Below are positions 1 to 12,779 of a stretch of 64,000 nt of DNA, in pieces (position 1 is the first letter of the stretch; each line of letters opens with the position of its first letter). Origin of the DNA: Lagopus muta (lineage: Eukaryota; Chordata; Aves; Galliformes; Phasianidae). The position numbers and the translations under genes are program-made. The notes beneath the pieces were generated by a model. That model did not search any database. It had not been told where the DNA came from and was given only the letters and a program-made list of their open reading frames with translations. The DNA lies in NCBI RefSeq assembly GCF_023343835.1, contig NC_064472.1, positions 11,027,469 through 11,091,468 on the forward strand, given 5' to 3'.

Positions 1-1051
1 AGATACATGTCTTGCTAAGTTACATCTGCAAAAAGGCACGTAGAGGGGAAAGGGAGGAACAGCACAGATTAGTTCCATGCATTGTTCAAAACACATTTAG
101 TAGGTTCTTCAGTGAGTAGCACCTTGAACTTGCCTGCTGGGATTTCTCTAGTAATATGAGGCAAAGAATGCTAACAAATGATTATTTTCTGACACTGTGA
201 AAGCTTCATTTTTACAATACCAGCCACTGATGTGACTCAACATAACATTTAAATTAGTACTTTTCAATAAAGTAAATCCACACTTTTGCTCTGAACTAGA
301 TGATGATACCACCACAGGGGAGAGAGAGACACAATTCTTAAAGAGCTGAGATAGGTATCTATGCGGAAGCTAGTGAACGGGAGTTTTGTGTTACTTTCTT
401 GAATTTAGAGCATAAATTCCCTCAACTCTTCCTTTAGGAATGCTCTGGATGTCTCTCTCTTTCAGCCAAGATGACCGCTTTCAAGCAAATTCAGCCTTTC
501 TGCAGAATATTAATTTCATAGTCTACTTCCCAGCAACATTTGAATTTGTTTGAAAAGCAGCATAACATACTGCTTTAGCTTATGAAGTCAAAATTTTGCC
601 TGACTTCATGGGTTAATTCCTCTCTTTGTAGGCATATATGATAGCAAGAAAAGCTTTGTCTCACACTCTTAACTGCAGGAGATTCAAACCTTTTCCCCAA
701 CAGCCATTATTCCTAGTGAGCTGTTCATATTACAGCCCTTCCTTACTACAAATGGAGACTGATCAAACTCTCTTCAAGCATCACCTGTTTCTTAACATAA
801 ATGTTTAGGATATGCACAGAAGTGGCCACAGACAATGGTGCACAGACCTAAACACATCTATTGTAGCTGCTATTTGCTTTATCCTCAGGGAAGAAAGAGG
901 AAAAAAAACACTGTATAGGCAACAACAAGTTTTTTAGAACTGAACAAGGCTGTTTCTGTTCTGAAGAGGCTCACTGCTACTTTTGCTTTAAGAGAGCTTT
1001 AAGTTACTTGAAAGAGATGCTAATACCTGAAGTGTGTTACCAAGTACTTAC
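1..1051 (-). other. NPR3: NPR3 intron 3 (partial)
   Basis: Non-coding sequence between the donor of exon 3 and the left edge of the window. It is AT-rich. I see no exon-like frame, repeat or RNA gene in it. Confidence 0.8.
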
Positions 1052-1218
1052 ATAGTCATCCTCGTGCAGACCTTGCTTCTGAACAGAACTTTTCACTTCT
1101 AGGGAAAATTTCTCAAACTCAGGCTTTACAGTCCTCAGCAGAGTGATTGTTTGGAGGTATGAGTATGCCTTCTTTGCTTCAAGGTCATGCTTGTCTCCTC
1201 TCCTCCAAGAGCCATTTC
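1052..1218 (-). CDS. NPR3: NPR3 coding exon 3
   Basis: The exon starts after TTCTCTTAG (1220-1219) and ends at TAT before a GTAAGT donor (1051-1046). It encodes [20 protein letters not shown], then [20 protein letters not shown] and a region ending HEDDYV or HEDDY at the splice. This is the middle of the ANF-receptor domain. It is 2 nt plus 55 codons and leaves phase 0. The next exon should begin with the codon after DDY and lies outside the window. Confidence 0.96.
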
Positions 1219-4200
1219 CTAAGAGAAAAATAGGCACATTTTCAGCTGCAAACTAGGTTCCACTACAGGACCACCTTCCTTTTTCCATCCAAATGTCCCC
1301 TTTCCCATACTTTAGGGAGATGATGGAGTACAAGGGAAAACTGAACCTCCTCCAGAAGCTGGAAATCAGGCAGTGAGGAATGGCTGATGGGAAGTAAACG
1401 TGCAAATGGAAAGACAGCTTTACTCCCATGCTGTGCTTGCTTATTTTTAAAGGGTGGGCTGAAGTCTAAATATGATGAGAATACATCTCAGAACAAAGAA
1501 CAAGCCAGATCTTGATCACAGAAATTTAAGTTACAACAAGTGAGGGTGGATTTGACCACAAATTTTTTATTTCATGTCACCTCATTGGCAACACTATTTA
1601 GTCCTGGGCAGTCAGAATGGCTCCAATAAAGTCAGTAGTATGATCAACACCCTCAATAGGAGGTAGATGCTGTATCTACTTCTCTGACAGCTCTCCTACT
1701 GCAGTCAAGAAGAAAACCACGTGGGCAGCAGCTGCCAGTGCATCATTTTTCTTAATGGAAAAAAAATACTTACAAACAATCAGGATTCTGTGTCTGTGCT
1801 GCATTTTATAGTCAAAGAAGGGAAATAATTTAACTCAGAATACCAGTAAATTAATCATAACTTTAAAAGCAAAATAGTTGACTAGCTGCTACATAACAGA
1901 AAAATCCTTCTATCTAATAAGCAGTGATGCTAAGAGGTCCTGAAAACCTGATATAAAGTTTCAGTGAAAAGGTTGCCCTGGGTCAGATTCTGTGCTATCT
2001 TTGCATAAAAAAATTAATAAAAGAGAGAACAGTGATAGCCCTGAACAGTGTGCCTTAAATGCTTAGAAATGATTCAGAACTAGACAATCTTTTTATTTTT
2101 GGAACAACCATGAGAAACTCCTGTCATGGCTAAATGAGCAATGATGAAGACTAATACTAAGCTCCTGAAGGTAATCAGGGAACACACATGACCTTGGGAT
2201 AAGAGTGGATGTGCTCCTCTGCTTAGTTAGAAGACCATGATGCTGTCTGAACCAAAATAAGTAAATGCTTGGGGAACTTTGTGCTTAAAAATAAATATTT
2301 TTTTTTCTTTTTTTTTTTTTTTTAAAGGAAGATGCTAATGGCATAGTGACAACAGAGTACAGGCGTCAAACCCTCAGTAATGTTTACATGGCACTGCAGC
2401 CTTCAAGGAGAGTCTGTGCGAGATCAAATTCATGTACAAGACCTATCAGGCCCCCCTAAAGCAGGTGAATACCCAGTATACCAGATACTGTTGCTGGGAT
2501 TTTGTTTTATTGAACAAAAACAAACAAACAAAAAACCAACAAGCAATAAAGGCAATGGAAAAATTGCTCTGCTTCCTCAAAGAGTGTGGAGAAAGCAATG
2601 AAAGGCCTGCATCTCTCAGGATAAAAACTCTTTCCTCATGGTGATTCTGGATCAAAGACAGCTTCTGTTACAGAGCACAGGGCAGGGAGATCAAACCCAG
2701 CTGTGCCCTGAAAAATACTCTCATTAAATGGAAACTCTTTTGCCTCTCTTTCACCCCAGGAAAGCCTTACTTATCACAGCTCAGCATCAGCAAGGATTGG
2801 TCACAAGCAGTTTTTTTTCCCCACCAGCTTTTTTTTCCAGCTCTTTCATTCTCTTACAAAGAAACTCAAGAAACTTGACTTGGTTTAGGGTCAAAATTAT
2901 GTATATCAGGACTCCATTTATCAGACTGGGTGGAAACACTGGACAGCAGCTATCATCCTGTAGCACAGTTTTGCCCTGAGAGGCAGCACTGCTTCCTTCC
3001 TTGCCAGTACCCAGTCCTTCTCACTGCTTTCAAAAAAGAAATACATTGGAGGATGCAAAAAAGGGGTACAAACCTTGCTGGAGCCTTAAAGCTTGAAAAA
3101 CCTCTGTCCCAGTTGGGTACCTGCTTTTCAGAAGTGCAGCACTTAAAGTATGACAGAGACTGTAACATGGAGGGGTTTGCTATGGCTTTGCACTTACTAA
3201 GGCAGACTACTAAGAAGAGTGGGTTCATATTAAAAAAATGATAGTGCTGGTGGAATGTGAATAAATTTCTGTCTTGGACATTATACATATTTATTTTTAA
3301 AAATACTGACACTGAAACAAGAAGTTGCACTTGCATAACAGAGTTCCTGAAATAATTTCCATATTTAAATTCCTTCATGGATTGTTTTGTGGGATGTAAT
3401 CTTGCCACAGTACTTATCTGCAATTATTGCTCTCTTGGCATTAAATGCGTCTGCTCTTATGAAAAATTAAAAATATTCAGAACAGAGGGCAACAACAAAC
3501 TGCAATACAGTCATCTGAGCTTAAAGGGAAAATGCCAATCGTCTGTCACATCAACTCTTAAATCATGTGCCTCTTAAAATTCCAGCACCCCGTGCCACTG
3601 GGAACAAAGAATTCACAGAAAATGTCTCTACATTTCCCTACCACATTTGCTTCCTGCATGCAATGACCACCTCAAGTCAGTTTCCAACAGTTATTTTGCT
3701 CCTCAGTGGAAAAATTTGCGAAGAAACAGAAAAAATGATTAGAAGAATTATTCCATAGAAGCATCAAGAAATTTCTGATAACTCAAACAGGAGGTAGATA
3801 TTTGTAATTTATCCCTTGGAAAAGCTACAAGTAGACTGAACTAACTGTAATGCAAAAGGAAGAGGATGCTGAGACCTCCAAGACAAATGGGCACATCTCT
3901 GTTGAGCGCTTTTGCAACATTGCCTCCTAGTAAACACCATCCTGAAATGCAAAACACATTACAAAACACAGCAGCATATATCCTGCAGCTGCTGCTTTTA
4001 CATGAGCAAATCCTGCTCCACAAGGACCTCTGTAACACAGCCAGTCACTCTGCTCGCTTCATCCAAGGTAACAAAATCACCAGTTTTAAGGCGCAATTCA
4101 TCTAGGCCATTTCAGACACTTCAAGATGAGGTGAATCACCATCCAGGGGTGCCTAACTTTCTCCTGTGACTCCGAAAGGAGCCCAGCTCACATGCAGACT

Positions 4201-7200
4201 TGTACTTGGGACCAGATGAATCACTTCTAATGAAATTTTACTCTCTGAGATGAAATAGAGCAGTAGCATAGCAGAAAGAAGCACTAGCAGCAGTGAAGGG
4301 GCTATATGATCAGTGGTTTCTAGGCACAAGTGAAATCAAGTCTGCAGAGCTCCCACAGTCTACAGAAAGCTTGAAACATCAGAGTTTTGTGACTATTGAT
4401 ACAAGTAAACCTTTACTTTTTCAGACTGGTCCTGATTGAAGCTGCAGTGACAAATGGTTCACTTATGACACAAGGGATGAAGTCATTCTGAAATTCAGTC
4501 AGCTAACAGACCACCTTGACTTGAATCACTGGCTTTGATCTTGCTCTGCAAATTTATCTTTTAGTTATAGAAGTAATTTCCTTGTTGGCTGGTAGAACTT
4601 GGCACTTCCTTAGCTAGCTTAGAAGGCTTATGTAGTGCTATCTTTGCTTCTTTACGTACCTACAACTCTGAATTTAAGCAGTTACACATGTTCATTATAG
4701 AGCTTTTCAACAAGCTTTTCAACTTTTTTTTTTTTAATAATCTCAGAGGTGATAGATGGATAACAAAGTTTAGTGATAGATGGATAATGAAGTTTATGTA
4801 AGAGAATTTAACTTGCAATTAACTGATTCATTAAACAAAATACATCGTCTTTTTGTGAATATGTTTTTTTTTCATCTTTATCAGCTTTTCAAGGATTGAA
4901 AGACAACAAGTTTTCCTCCTTTCACAACTCCTCCTGGTTTTCAATTCAAAATGAATCTGTTATTTTAATGGATTAGCTCAGGCAGGCAGGCTGCAGGGGA
5001 AAAATATTTTCTCTGCACCTGCAAAAGAAGCTGCTCTGTTCAAAAGCCACTTTGACACTTCTAGAATCTAGACAAAAACTTCCTTCAGCTTCAGCCATAT
5101 GACATTTTTAAAAACTGTCAATAAACACATTGTTCCAGTATTGCCTTCCTTTTAGCTTAGGCAGCTGAGAACAGGTTTAGTCTCTATCATATACTGACAT
5201 AACAACAATGTAACTGAACAGGGATGTATTTTGAAAAGAAAAGTATTTAATTTTTCAGTTAATTTAACTTGACACAGCCTGTCATATTTATTTGGAATTA
5301 AGTAATTTGCTATTATCTACCCAAACCTAGCACATTTAGACAGTCTGTGCTTTTGCTTGTCAGTGCTTTCTGTTCAACACAACAGTGCTGGATAGTTCTG
5401 CACATACAGTTTGTGATCAAAAGTAAACAGGATGTATGGAACTCCTAGCATAGAAGTGACTACTGGAGACCTTGGACCTGCAGCCACACATTCCCACTGC
5501 CAGCCCTCATGCCTCCTCTCAACTGGCCACATGAACCAGGGCACACCAGAGTGCCAGGAGAGCCCCTGCTCTGACATCCTCCAGTCACAAGGCTGGGGAT
5601 GGCACAAGCAGCCCCATGCTGAAAATGCACACTGCAGTGTGCGGTACCAAACATTTGGCTGCTTAATATGTCTTTTTGGTGCTGTCTCCCCTAAAAGTAA
5701 CCAAATAAATAATACCTGTATTGTATTTCCTAGAATCACAGAAAGGCTTGGGTTTTGAAAATACCTTAATGACCTTTTATTTCTGAATCCCTCTTGAAGG
5801 CAAGGACACCTTTCACTACACTAGACTACCCAAAGCCTCATCCAGCCCAGCCATGTTCACATCTCCAAGGATGGGGCATTTACAGCTTCTCTAGGCAGCC
5901 TGTGCCAGGGCCTTCTGATCCTCTGGGTAAATAATTTCTTCCTCATGTCTTATCTAAATCTACTTTCTTTTAGTTTAAAACTATTCTTCAGTATCCTGTA
6001 ATCCATTCAGTTGCAATTTCATAATCTAAGTAGAAGACAGGGAGAAATGGTGGTGCATTCAGTACAGCACATTTTAAGACTAACAAATCTAAAAATATTA
6101 TCAGGCTTACAAAAGACTTTGCAAGATACTCAGGCAGGAAAAACATTACCATATGATGAGCTGTTGAAGAGTTCAATATTGAAGAAAGCATAGTCCCCAT
6201 TGGTCATTCCTTGCCGATGAGCAGCCAACATGATGTTCCTGATTGTGTCACCGCTGGCACACATGATTACAACTGGTGGAAGAAAACAGAAAACACAGAT
6301 AAGAAGGAGTTCAAGAACTTTATGGAACAGATTCTTTAGCATGAATGCTGCCAGACACAGTGACCTGAGCTGTCCTCCCAGTGTTGCAACAAATGTGACA
6401 ACATAAAGAACAAAGTTTATTACCCAACTGCTGACAGAATACAGGCATCAAATACAGATTGACATTTTATTTGCATCTTCTCTGAAAATAATTAAATAGA
6501 GCCCTATATTATCTTCTTTTCTTACTCGTGCAGCATATGACAAGTTCTGCCTTCAGATTTCTTCAATTACATCTATTTGCAGGGTTGATTGCAATCATAA
6601 GCCTTGGTTATTATTTTAAAGTGTGCATAAAACAATCTGAAGATTAAGTAGTAAGATACAATGACACCACCATTTCAATTCTATTGAGTTGTTTGGCGTA
6701 GATTTTTGCCTACACTCATGTTACCTAACATTTAAGTACCTAGTCTACAATTTGTTGCTCTATGATGGTAGTATAGAGGCAACACTTCCTCAGCTGTTTC
6801 ACTCCATCCCTTGACAGCTCCTGGGGATTCTGTGGTACAAATCTGCTCAAGATATGATTTTATCTTCAACAACTACATGATAATTCTAGTCAGCCACCTT
6901 TGATGGGACACAATGTTCATGTTAAATGAGTGCCATTTTCAGACTCAGAAGACTAAATGTGGATGAGAGATTAAATGCCACAAAGCCTCATTTACGATGG
7001 AATAGAAGCCAAACAGGGGCTTCTATGCCTACAGGTCCGAAAAGCTGTGCTCCACGCAGATGCTGATGGAGAGGTGCTCCAGCCCTCTGATCACCTTCAG
7101 GCAACCCTGCCTAAAACCTGAGTGTGCAAGCCAAATCCACAGCTTCTCACCCTGACAGATTTCATAGCAGTGCTCCTCCACCAAAGAAGACCTGGGAGTT

Positions 7201-10200
7201 CCAGTGGATAGGAAGCTGACATGAGCCTGCAATGTGCTCTTGCATCCCAGAAAGCCAAAAGTAGCCTCGGCTGCATCAAAAGAAGCATGGCAACCAGGAT
7301 GATGGAGGTCCTGCCCCTCTGCTCTGCACTGGTGAAGCCTCACCTGGAGTACTGCATCCAGTTGTGGAGTCCTCAGTACAGGAGAGACATGGACCTATTG
7401 GAGTGCATCCAGAGGAGGGCGACAAAAATGATCTGTGGAATGGAACACCTCTCCTACAAGAATAGACTTGAAAAGCTGGGGCTGTTCAGCCCAGAGAAGA
7501 GAACACTCCAAGGAGATCTGATAGCAGCTTTTCAGCATCTAAGGGGGAGCTACAGGAAAAATAGTGACAGACTCTTTAGCAGGGTCTGTGGTGATAGAAC
7601 AAAGGAAAATGGCTTCAACTTAAAGAGGGTAGATTTAGATTGGATATAGGGAAAAGTCTTTTAGAGTGAGAGTGGTGAGGCACTGAATTGCCAAGAGATG
7701 TAAATGATGCCCTGTCTCTGCAGACATTCAAGGTGTGGCTGGATAAGGCCCTGAGCAACCTGACTGAGCTGTGCATGTTCCTGTTCATTGCAGGGGAGTT
7801 GGACTCGATGACCTTTAAAGATCCCTTCCAACTCTAAGAATTCTATGATTCTATATGTCTAATGTGTTTTTTCTCTTTAGACTAACTATGATGACTGAAA
7901 AGTCACTTTCCCAATCATAGGGGAAACTATGCTTCTTGCCACCCCATCCTCCTGCAGATAGAAAGCAGGAATTCAGCAACAGGGAGAAAAACATCTTTTG
8001 CATGAAGCATGTTATACCATAAACTTTTATACGCATTTATGGGACTATCACTATGAAGCTAATGACAAGAGACTGTTGCAAAATGTTTTGTCATTGCATG
8101 CTTTGTGGCTACATCCTATATTAAGGGTGTAAGATGTTGGGATGACTACACGCATGTTTCCAAGAATTCTGTCAGGCATGGCAGGGCTCAAAAACTGCAA
8201 TAATGAATGCAAATATTTCCACTCCCATGATAAATATGAATCAGAATCGTATTCAACTTTTCTGGTTGTGTCTGCTATTATAAGAAATTAACATTTGGCC
8301 TATTTGGCGTTTTTACTCAGCCAATGAATCTTCTCTCATCACTTCTCTGGTTGGATGTCATCACAGGTGTAAAGTTTCAGAAGCACCACCAGGATGAATC
8401 ACGTTTGGTATATCCCCACCTATCAGGAGAGCAATACCAAGCAAAGTTCTGTCCTACTGATCATCACAGCCGAGTAACGTAACAATTTCCAGAGCAGCAG
8501 AGCAAGGCATATTTCATGAGCTATATTAGCATGAAATAAAAGAAGAATTTCTTGCAATGAAATCTGGACCAAATCTTTTCCAGATGAACATCAGGAATAA
8601 ATTTGTCTCACTGTTCCTAATTTCAGGATAGGTGAGAGATTTCCTTCTGTAATGTTTCCTTTCTGCTCACCCAACTCTCCCTTGACTTTGCCCGTGTAAT
8701 TCATGTCTATCACAGAACTGTAGCCTGCAGATGGAATCAAGATTTCCGTATCACCATATCATCAGTGAAAGATTTTGAGCAAATGGAAAAAAAAAAAAGA
8801 AAAAAAAAAAAAAAAAAAAAGAGCAGGATGAAAAAAAGACTACTTTTAAATATGTTAAGTAATATTTTGTAAATCTCTAAAGGAATGTAAAGGAAGTGAT
8901 ATTAACAATGTGGATGTAATTTTTAACCCAGCAGGAGAGCTAAGAGTACATATTTCAAGATTTTGAAGCAAATACGCTACGGGCAAGTCTCACAATCTTC
9001 CAAAAATGTAAATTATGCTTATTTGATCTACATCTGTACCTTTTAATTGCACACACAAAAATATGCACGTGCACACAGGCACAGTGTTATCCCTTCAGGA
9101 CTATACACACAGAAGACAGTAATTCTAATACTTGTATTCTGTATTTATTGCCTAATCCCGCAAACACTTAATTTCAGTTAAAGGAGTCTCTCTCTTTGCC
9201 AAGCACTTACCTCAGACTATGGCCTTATCTAGAACATGTCTAAGCACAATACTGAGTTCTTGACTATTTTGGCCTACAGTATCAGCTCAGTGAACCAAGC
9301 TTACTAGACAGCTTTAACTGTTAATGCAATAAAGTAGTTAACTTTTATAATTGTATTTTTCATCATGATCTTCTTGCATCTCTAGATCTTTCCAAGTGGC
9401 TCCAAAGCATGGACTGAACAAGATGAGTTTGGTGGCCAAGTGGGCCTGTGGGCCCCCAAGAATCTAACACCAGCCCCCAGACAGCTGCAACCCAACCCAT
9501 GGGGCCAGCCTTTGCCCTACAGGTAAGGAGAAGTACCTGGGTCTCCATGGGCCACCTGGTGGGATGACTTCTTTCTCAACCCCTGGAGGGTCTGGGAGCA
9601 CATATCCTGTACTACTTAATAACTGTTCAGAAAAGCCCTATCGCTCAAGTTACAGCCACCACCAGCAGTGATCTCCAAGAAGGTAGAGAATGCTGGGTAA
9701 GTGCACAGGATGGTATCACTATAGATGTGATAGTGGAGCCCTTAAAACCTAAAGAAAAATTACATGCTTTGAACAGTGTCACATCATCCACCAGTCCCAC
9801 TGCCCTACGGGGTGACCTCCTAGGAGGCCAAAGAAAAAATGAAGACCTAACCCAGTAAGCCAAGGCACATGGTGTATCCATCACAAGATACACAACTTTT
9901 AAAGTGCCATGATCCAGAGGAACATGCAAGGTAAGCTATGCAGTCAGTCCTTAAAGACAGGAATGCACAAGTAGAGGCAGAAAGGCCTCACGTGCTGCAT
10001 CTCTCAGTAGCAGCATGGACCAGAAAACAAGTTACAAGCTGAGATGGAGAGAGGTACCCCTCTTCCCCAGCACAGCACAGAGGTGTAGAGAAGAACCACA
10101 GAGGGCTGCATTTATTCAGTCTCTTGCACTGAACTTACAGAATAAGGTTGAATCAGAAGTCTCAGTTCAACAAAGCATTTAAATCTGAGCTGAAACTAAG

Positions 10201-12779
10201 CCTCTCTTCCTTGAGTGCAAGTATGGTTCAGTGGGTTTTTGCCCTTAGCCATCAGTCATGCTCCTGTAGCACATTCAGACATCCTGAGCTCCCTCTGGCT
10301 AAGAGCAAACACTCGTCTTCTGCTGCTATAGTCACACTGTTATGCTAGGAAAGCCAAACATACACCCAAGTTAGGCTGATTAAAAGAAAAAAGGCATCTT
10401 TTCATACATAGCTGTTTCCTCTAGCACTCACACATTTCTTTACCTCCATTCAGTGTATTTACCTAAATGGCAATTCCTTGGACAGCTCAATTTTAAGCAC
10501 CTGCTCCAGCACTTCTATAAAGAAGAGTTAAAGCTCCACATATCCAGAGATCTCAGCTATCCCCTATACAGTGTCCAGAGTGCACAGAAGACATCACAGC
10601 AGTGTAACCACAGCACCAACACCAGACTGCTAAGTCAAAGCTCTGTGGCATGGTAGCACAAGCTGAGTCAACACAGCACTATCCTTATCTGCTCAGTTTC
10701 GATACTGTTTTAATATTAAGCAAACAGGGATGTAAATATAGCACCAAGTATTTTTTTATGTCTGTTGTTCTACTAGAAAAACAGCTGAGGACTTTCTTTA
10801 GCTTGATCCAGCAGTCCTGAATGGCTCCTCTTTTCTTCTAGCAATAGCTTACTGTGGAAATTTATGGCTGGTCCATTTAGATGAGCCCATGTATCCACAC
10901 ACTGCTTGATACAATCTCACCTTGAAGTACACTTAACTACAAACTTTACATCCTGAAGTACTTTATGCTTTTAGTACTTCATGATGCCAAGCCAGCTCAG
11001 CCAGCCCATGGGTGACTTCCCAGCTTTCTTTACAAGCCACTTATAAACAGGAGGGAGAAAGACTGTTTACAAGGGTGGATAGTGATAGGACAAGGGAGAA
11101 TGGTTTTAGACTGAGACAAGGGAAGTTTAGGTTGGATATTAGGAGGAAGATTTGCACACAGAGGTGGTGAGCACTGGAACAGGTTGCCCAAGGAGGTTGT
11201 GGATGCCCCATCCCTGGAGGCATTCAAGGCCAGGCTGGATGTGGCTCTGAGCAGCCTGGTCTGGTGATTGGTGACCCTGCACATAGCAGGGGGGTTGAGG
11301 CTTGATGATCTTTGTGGTCCTTTTCAACACAGGCCATTCTGTGATTCCTTGATTTATCTGCATATGTTTTTGTAGCAGCTGGTGGCAATGTAACTACACA
11401 CTCATGGGTTATGCATTCAAACGTGCCTTGAAATGACCACTAACACCAAAGGTGTTAACTACTCCACAGGGTTTCTAACAGAAGGAGAGGGAAAAGGATC
11501 CCCATGGCAGGACATAGCACAGTGAAGAAAAAGCTACCTTTGCTCAGCCTTTCAACTTGCATGGAGATGGTTAAAATCTCAGAGAACAAGCAAGAGATTC
11601 ATTGTTCTGCATGTATGAGCAGAAAGGAGCAATTTCAGCTGTGGATGAGCACATACCACCAGCCAATTTCTTCCTGTGCCACAACACCATCCCAATGCAG
11701 TCCCAAGGGCAATCCGTGCTTCCTGATGCAACAGGTGAAGCTCTAAGGAACTGTAGCAGGCAAAGCTTTGCTCAAGGCAGTCCCAGTCTACTGCAAGCTG
11801 CTGCACACCTGACCCAGGGATGCTTGTGTGGTCCTTTTCCCACCTATCCCAGAGGACATCCCTACCCAACTTTCTGTTCCAACCATCACACCTCCAGCTC
11901 TGGTCCCCACTAAACGGGCTAGCGAGGCAGCGGGCAGCCCCACTGCTCCATCATGGAACCACTTAGATCATCCAATCCAAGAACTCTTAGCATCCAGTCC
12001 AACCACCAGCCCATCATCAGCATGCCCTCTACACCACGTCCCGCCCTGCGTGGCTGCCACTCACCCCTCTCGCCAGTCTGAAGGGAGCGAACGACATCAT
12101 CGATGTCGAGGTGGCGGCTGGTCTCGTCGAAGCTGTGCACGGCCATGTGGAAGGCCTCGTCCTGGAAGACCACATGGACGCCTTCCATGGCGAAGTAGCA
12201 GCTGCGCTCGGGGTTGCTGTCGCTGTAGAGCAGCGTGGCACGGCTCCACTGGTGGTGGCGGAACAGGGCCAGCAGCATCTCGCCCATCTTGGCGTAGGCA
12301 GGGGCCACGCGGGTGAGGTGAGAGTACTCGCCGCCCTTGGCCCCGAAGCCGGCGGCCAGCGCCCCCGCCGATAGCATGGGCACGTCCCAGTGCGCCGCCA
12401 GCCGCGCCACCGGCGCCGCCGCGTACTCGCAGACGGGCCCCAGCAGCAGGTCGGGCCGGCGGCGCTGCAGGGCCACCATGTCCACCAGGCTGAAGAGGGC
12501 GCGGTTGCCGCACGCCGAGTCTTCGTAGGTGAGCTGGAAGGCGTAGCCGGGCGGCAGGCCGGCGCCGCTCTCCCGCAGGCTCCGCACCGCGTACTCGATG
12601 GCCGGCCGCACCCGCCCCAGCGAGAAGAGGTAGGCGTCGTCCTGCGGCAACAGCACCAGCACCCGGATCAGCTTCTCCTCCTCCTCGGCCGCCGCCGCCT
12701 CCGCGCCCGCGGGGCCGCCGCCCAGCGCCGCCCGCGCCGCCAGCACGCAGCAAAGGCTGCCGAGCAGCCAGGGCGGCAT
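1052..12779 (-). CDS. NPR3: NPR3, natriuretic peptide receptor 3 (clearance receptor), 5' part: exons 1-3
   Basis: Single-pass membrane receptor that binds ANP, BNP and CNP at the cell surface and removes them by internalisation; the family member lacks the guanylyl cyclase domain and couples to Gi. The coding segments are 12065-12779, 6150-6272 and 1052-1218, read on the minus strand. They join in frame at GT-AG sites (phases 1, 1, 0) and give residues 1-335 of a protein that is about 540 residues in mammals. A hydrophobic signal peptide (about 1-20), an acidic linker (32-35) and most of the ANF-receptor ligand-binding domain are visible. Cysteines 90/117 and 194/243 match the two intrachain disulfide pairs of the family. 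The rest of the ectodomain, the membrane segment and the short tail lie left of position 1. Identification rests on near-identical stretches such as [16 protein letters not shown] and [18 protein letters not shown]. Confidence 0.97.
4749..4796 (+). repeat. 24-bp tandem duplication
   Basis: GTGATAGATGGATAACAAAG plus TTTA is repeated at once with two substitutions (22 of 24 identical). Confidence 0.95.
5731..5995 (-). repeat. CR1 LINE 3' fragment (antisense)
   Basis: Read on the minus strand this is the CR1 3' region: a TTTAGATAAGACATGAGG-like segment, GATGGGGC in an antisense CTCCAAGGATGGGGCAT context, and the AGAATCACAG end near 5732. It is diverged, so an old copy. It lies in NPR3 intron 2, sense to NPR3. 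Confidence 0.85.
6150..6272 (-). CDS. NPR3: NPR3 coding exon 2
   Basis: This 123-nt exon follows a polypyrimidine tract and CAG acceptor (6274-6273) and ends at a GTAATG donor (6149). It encodes [20 protein letters not shown] and continues to FNSSSYG. It contains Cys243, the partner of Cys194 in exon 1, and a likely N-glycosylation sequon NSS. The residues agree with the mammalian clearance receptor except for a few conservative changes (for example SGDTIRN for SSDTIRS). Confidence 0.96.
7140..7857 (+). repeat. CR1 LINE, 3' part of ORF2 plus 3' UTR (sense)
   Basis: Decayed reverse-transcriptase C-terminal coding ([39 protein letters not shown]) followed by the CR1 3' UTR and a terminal ATTCTATGATTCTATATG at about 7840-7857. 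The frame is broken, so it is a dead copy. A short antisense CR1-like piece (GAGGTGCTCCAGCCCTCTGATCA at about 7069-7091, described by key words only) suggests a nested or rearranged start. Confidence 0.9.
8787..8820 (+). repeat. Poly-A tract with one G
   Basis: 34 bases of A interrupted by one G at 8799, in NPR3 intron 1. I see no clear retroposed body upstream. Confidence 0.9.
11036..11354 (+). repeat. CR1 LINE 3' fragment (sense)
   Basis: Typical CR1 3' region: GGTTGGATATTAGGAGGAAG, then GTGGATGCCCCATCCCTGGA and GATGATCTTTGTGGTCC. It ends in degenerate octamers ATTCTGTGATTCCTTG. It sits in NPR3 intron 1, antisense to the gene. Confidence 0.92.
11958..12035 (-). repeat. Possible CR1 3' scrap beside NPR3 exon 1
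   Basis: Antisense CR1-like words (TTAGATCATCCAATCCAAG and CCAGTCCAACCACCAGCCCA) resemble the segment just inside the CR1 3' end. It is short and diverged and lies about 25 bp inside the exon 1 donor. Confidence 0.4.

Larger units (their letters stand above)
1219..6149 (-). other. NPR3: NPR3 intron 2
   Basis: Intron of about 4.9 kb. It holds a poly-T run near 2296-2327, a 24-bp tandem duplication at 4749-4796 and one antisense CR1 copy (5731-5995). Open frames of 60-156 codons here have no recognisable protein and no splice-site support. Confidence 0.85.
6273..12064 (-). other. NPR3: NPR3 intron 1
   Basis: Intron of about 5.8 kb between exon 2 and exon 1. It holds CR1 copies at 7140-7857 and 11036-11354, a probable CR1 scrap next to exon 1, and an A-rich run at 8787-8820. 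The stretch 9360-9930 is locally GC-richer and contains open frames, but I recognise nothing in it. Confidence 0.85.

Noticed and set aside
2953-3423. 156-codon minus-strand frame in NPR3 intron 2
   Set aside because: No recognisable family, no good splice sites, and ordinary AT-rich composition; chance open frame.
7221-7649. 142-codon frame as a host gene
   Set aside because: The product is the C-terminal part of CR1 reverse transcriptase, so it is a LINE remnant.
9645-9929. 94-codon minus-strand frame in NPR3 intron 1
   Set aside because: The area is locally GC-richer, but the product is unrecognised and there is no acceptor or donor that would join it to NPR3 in frame.
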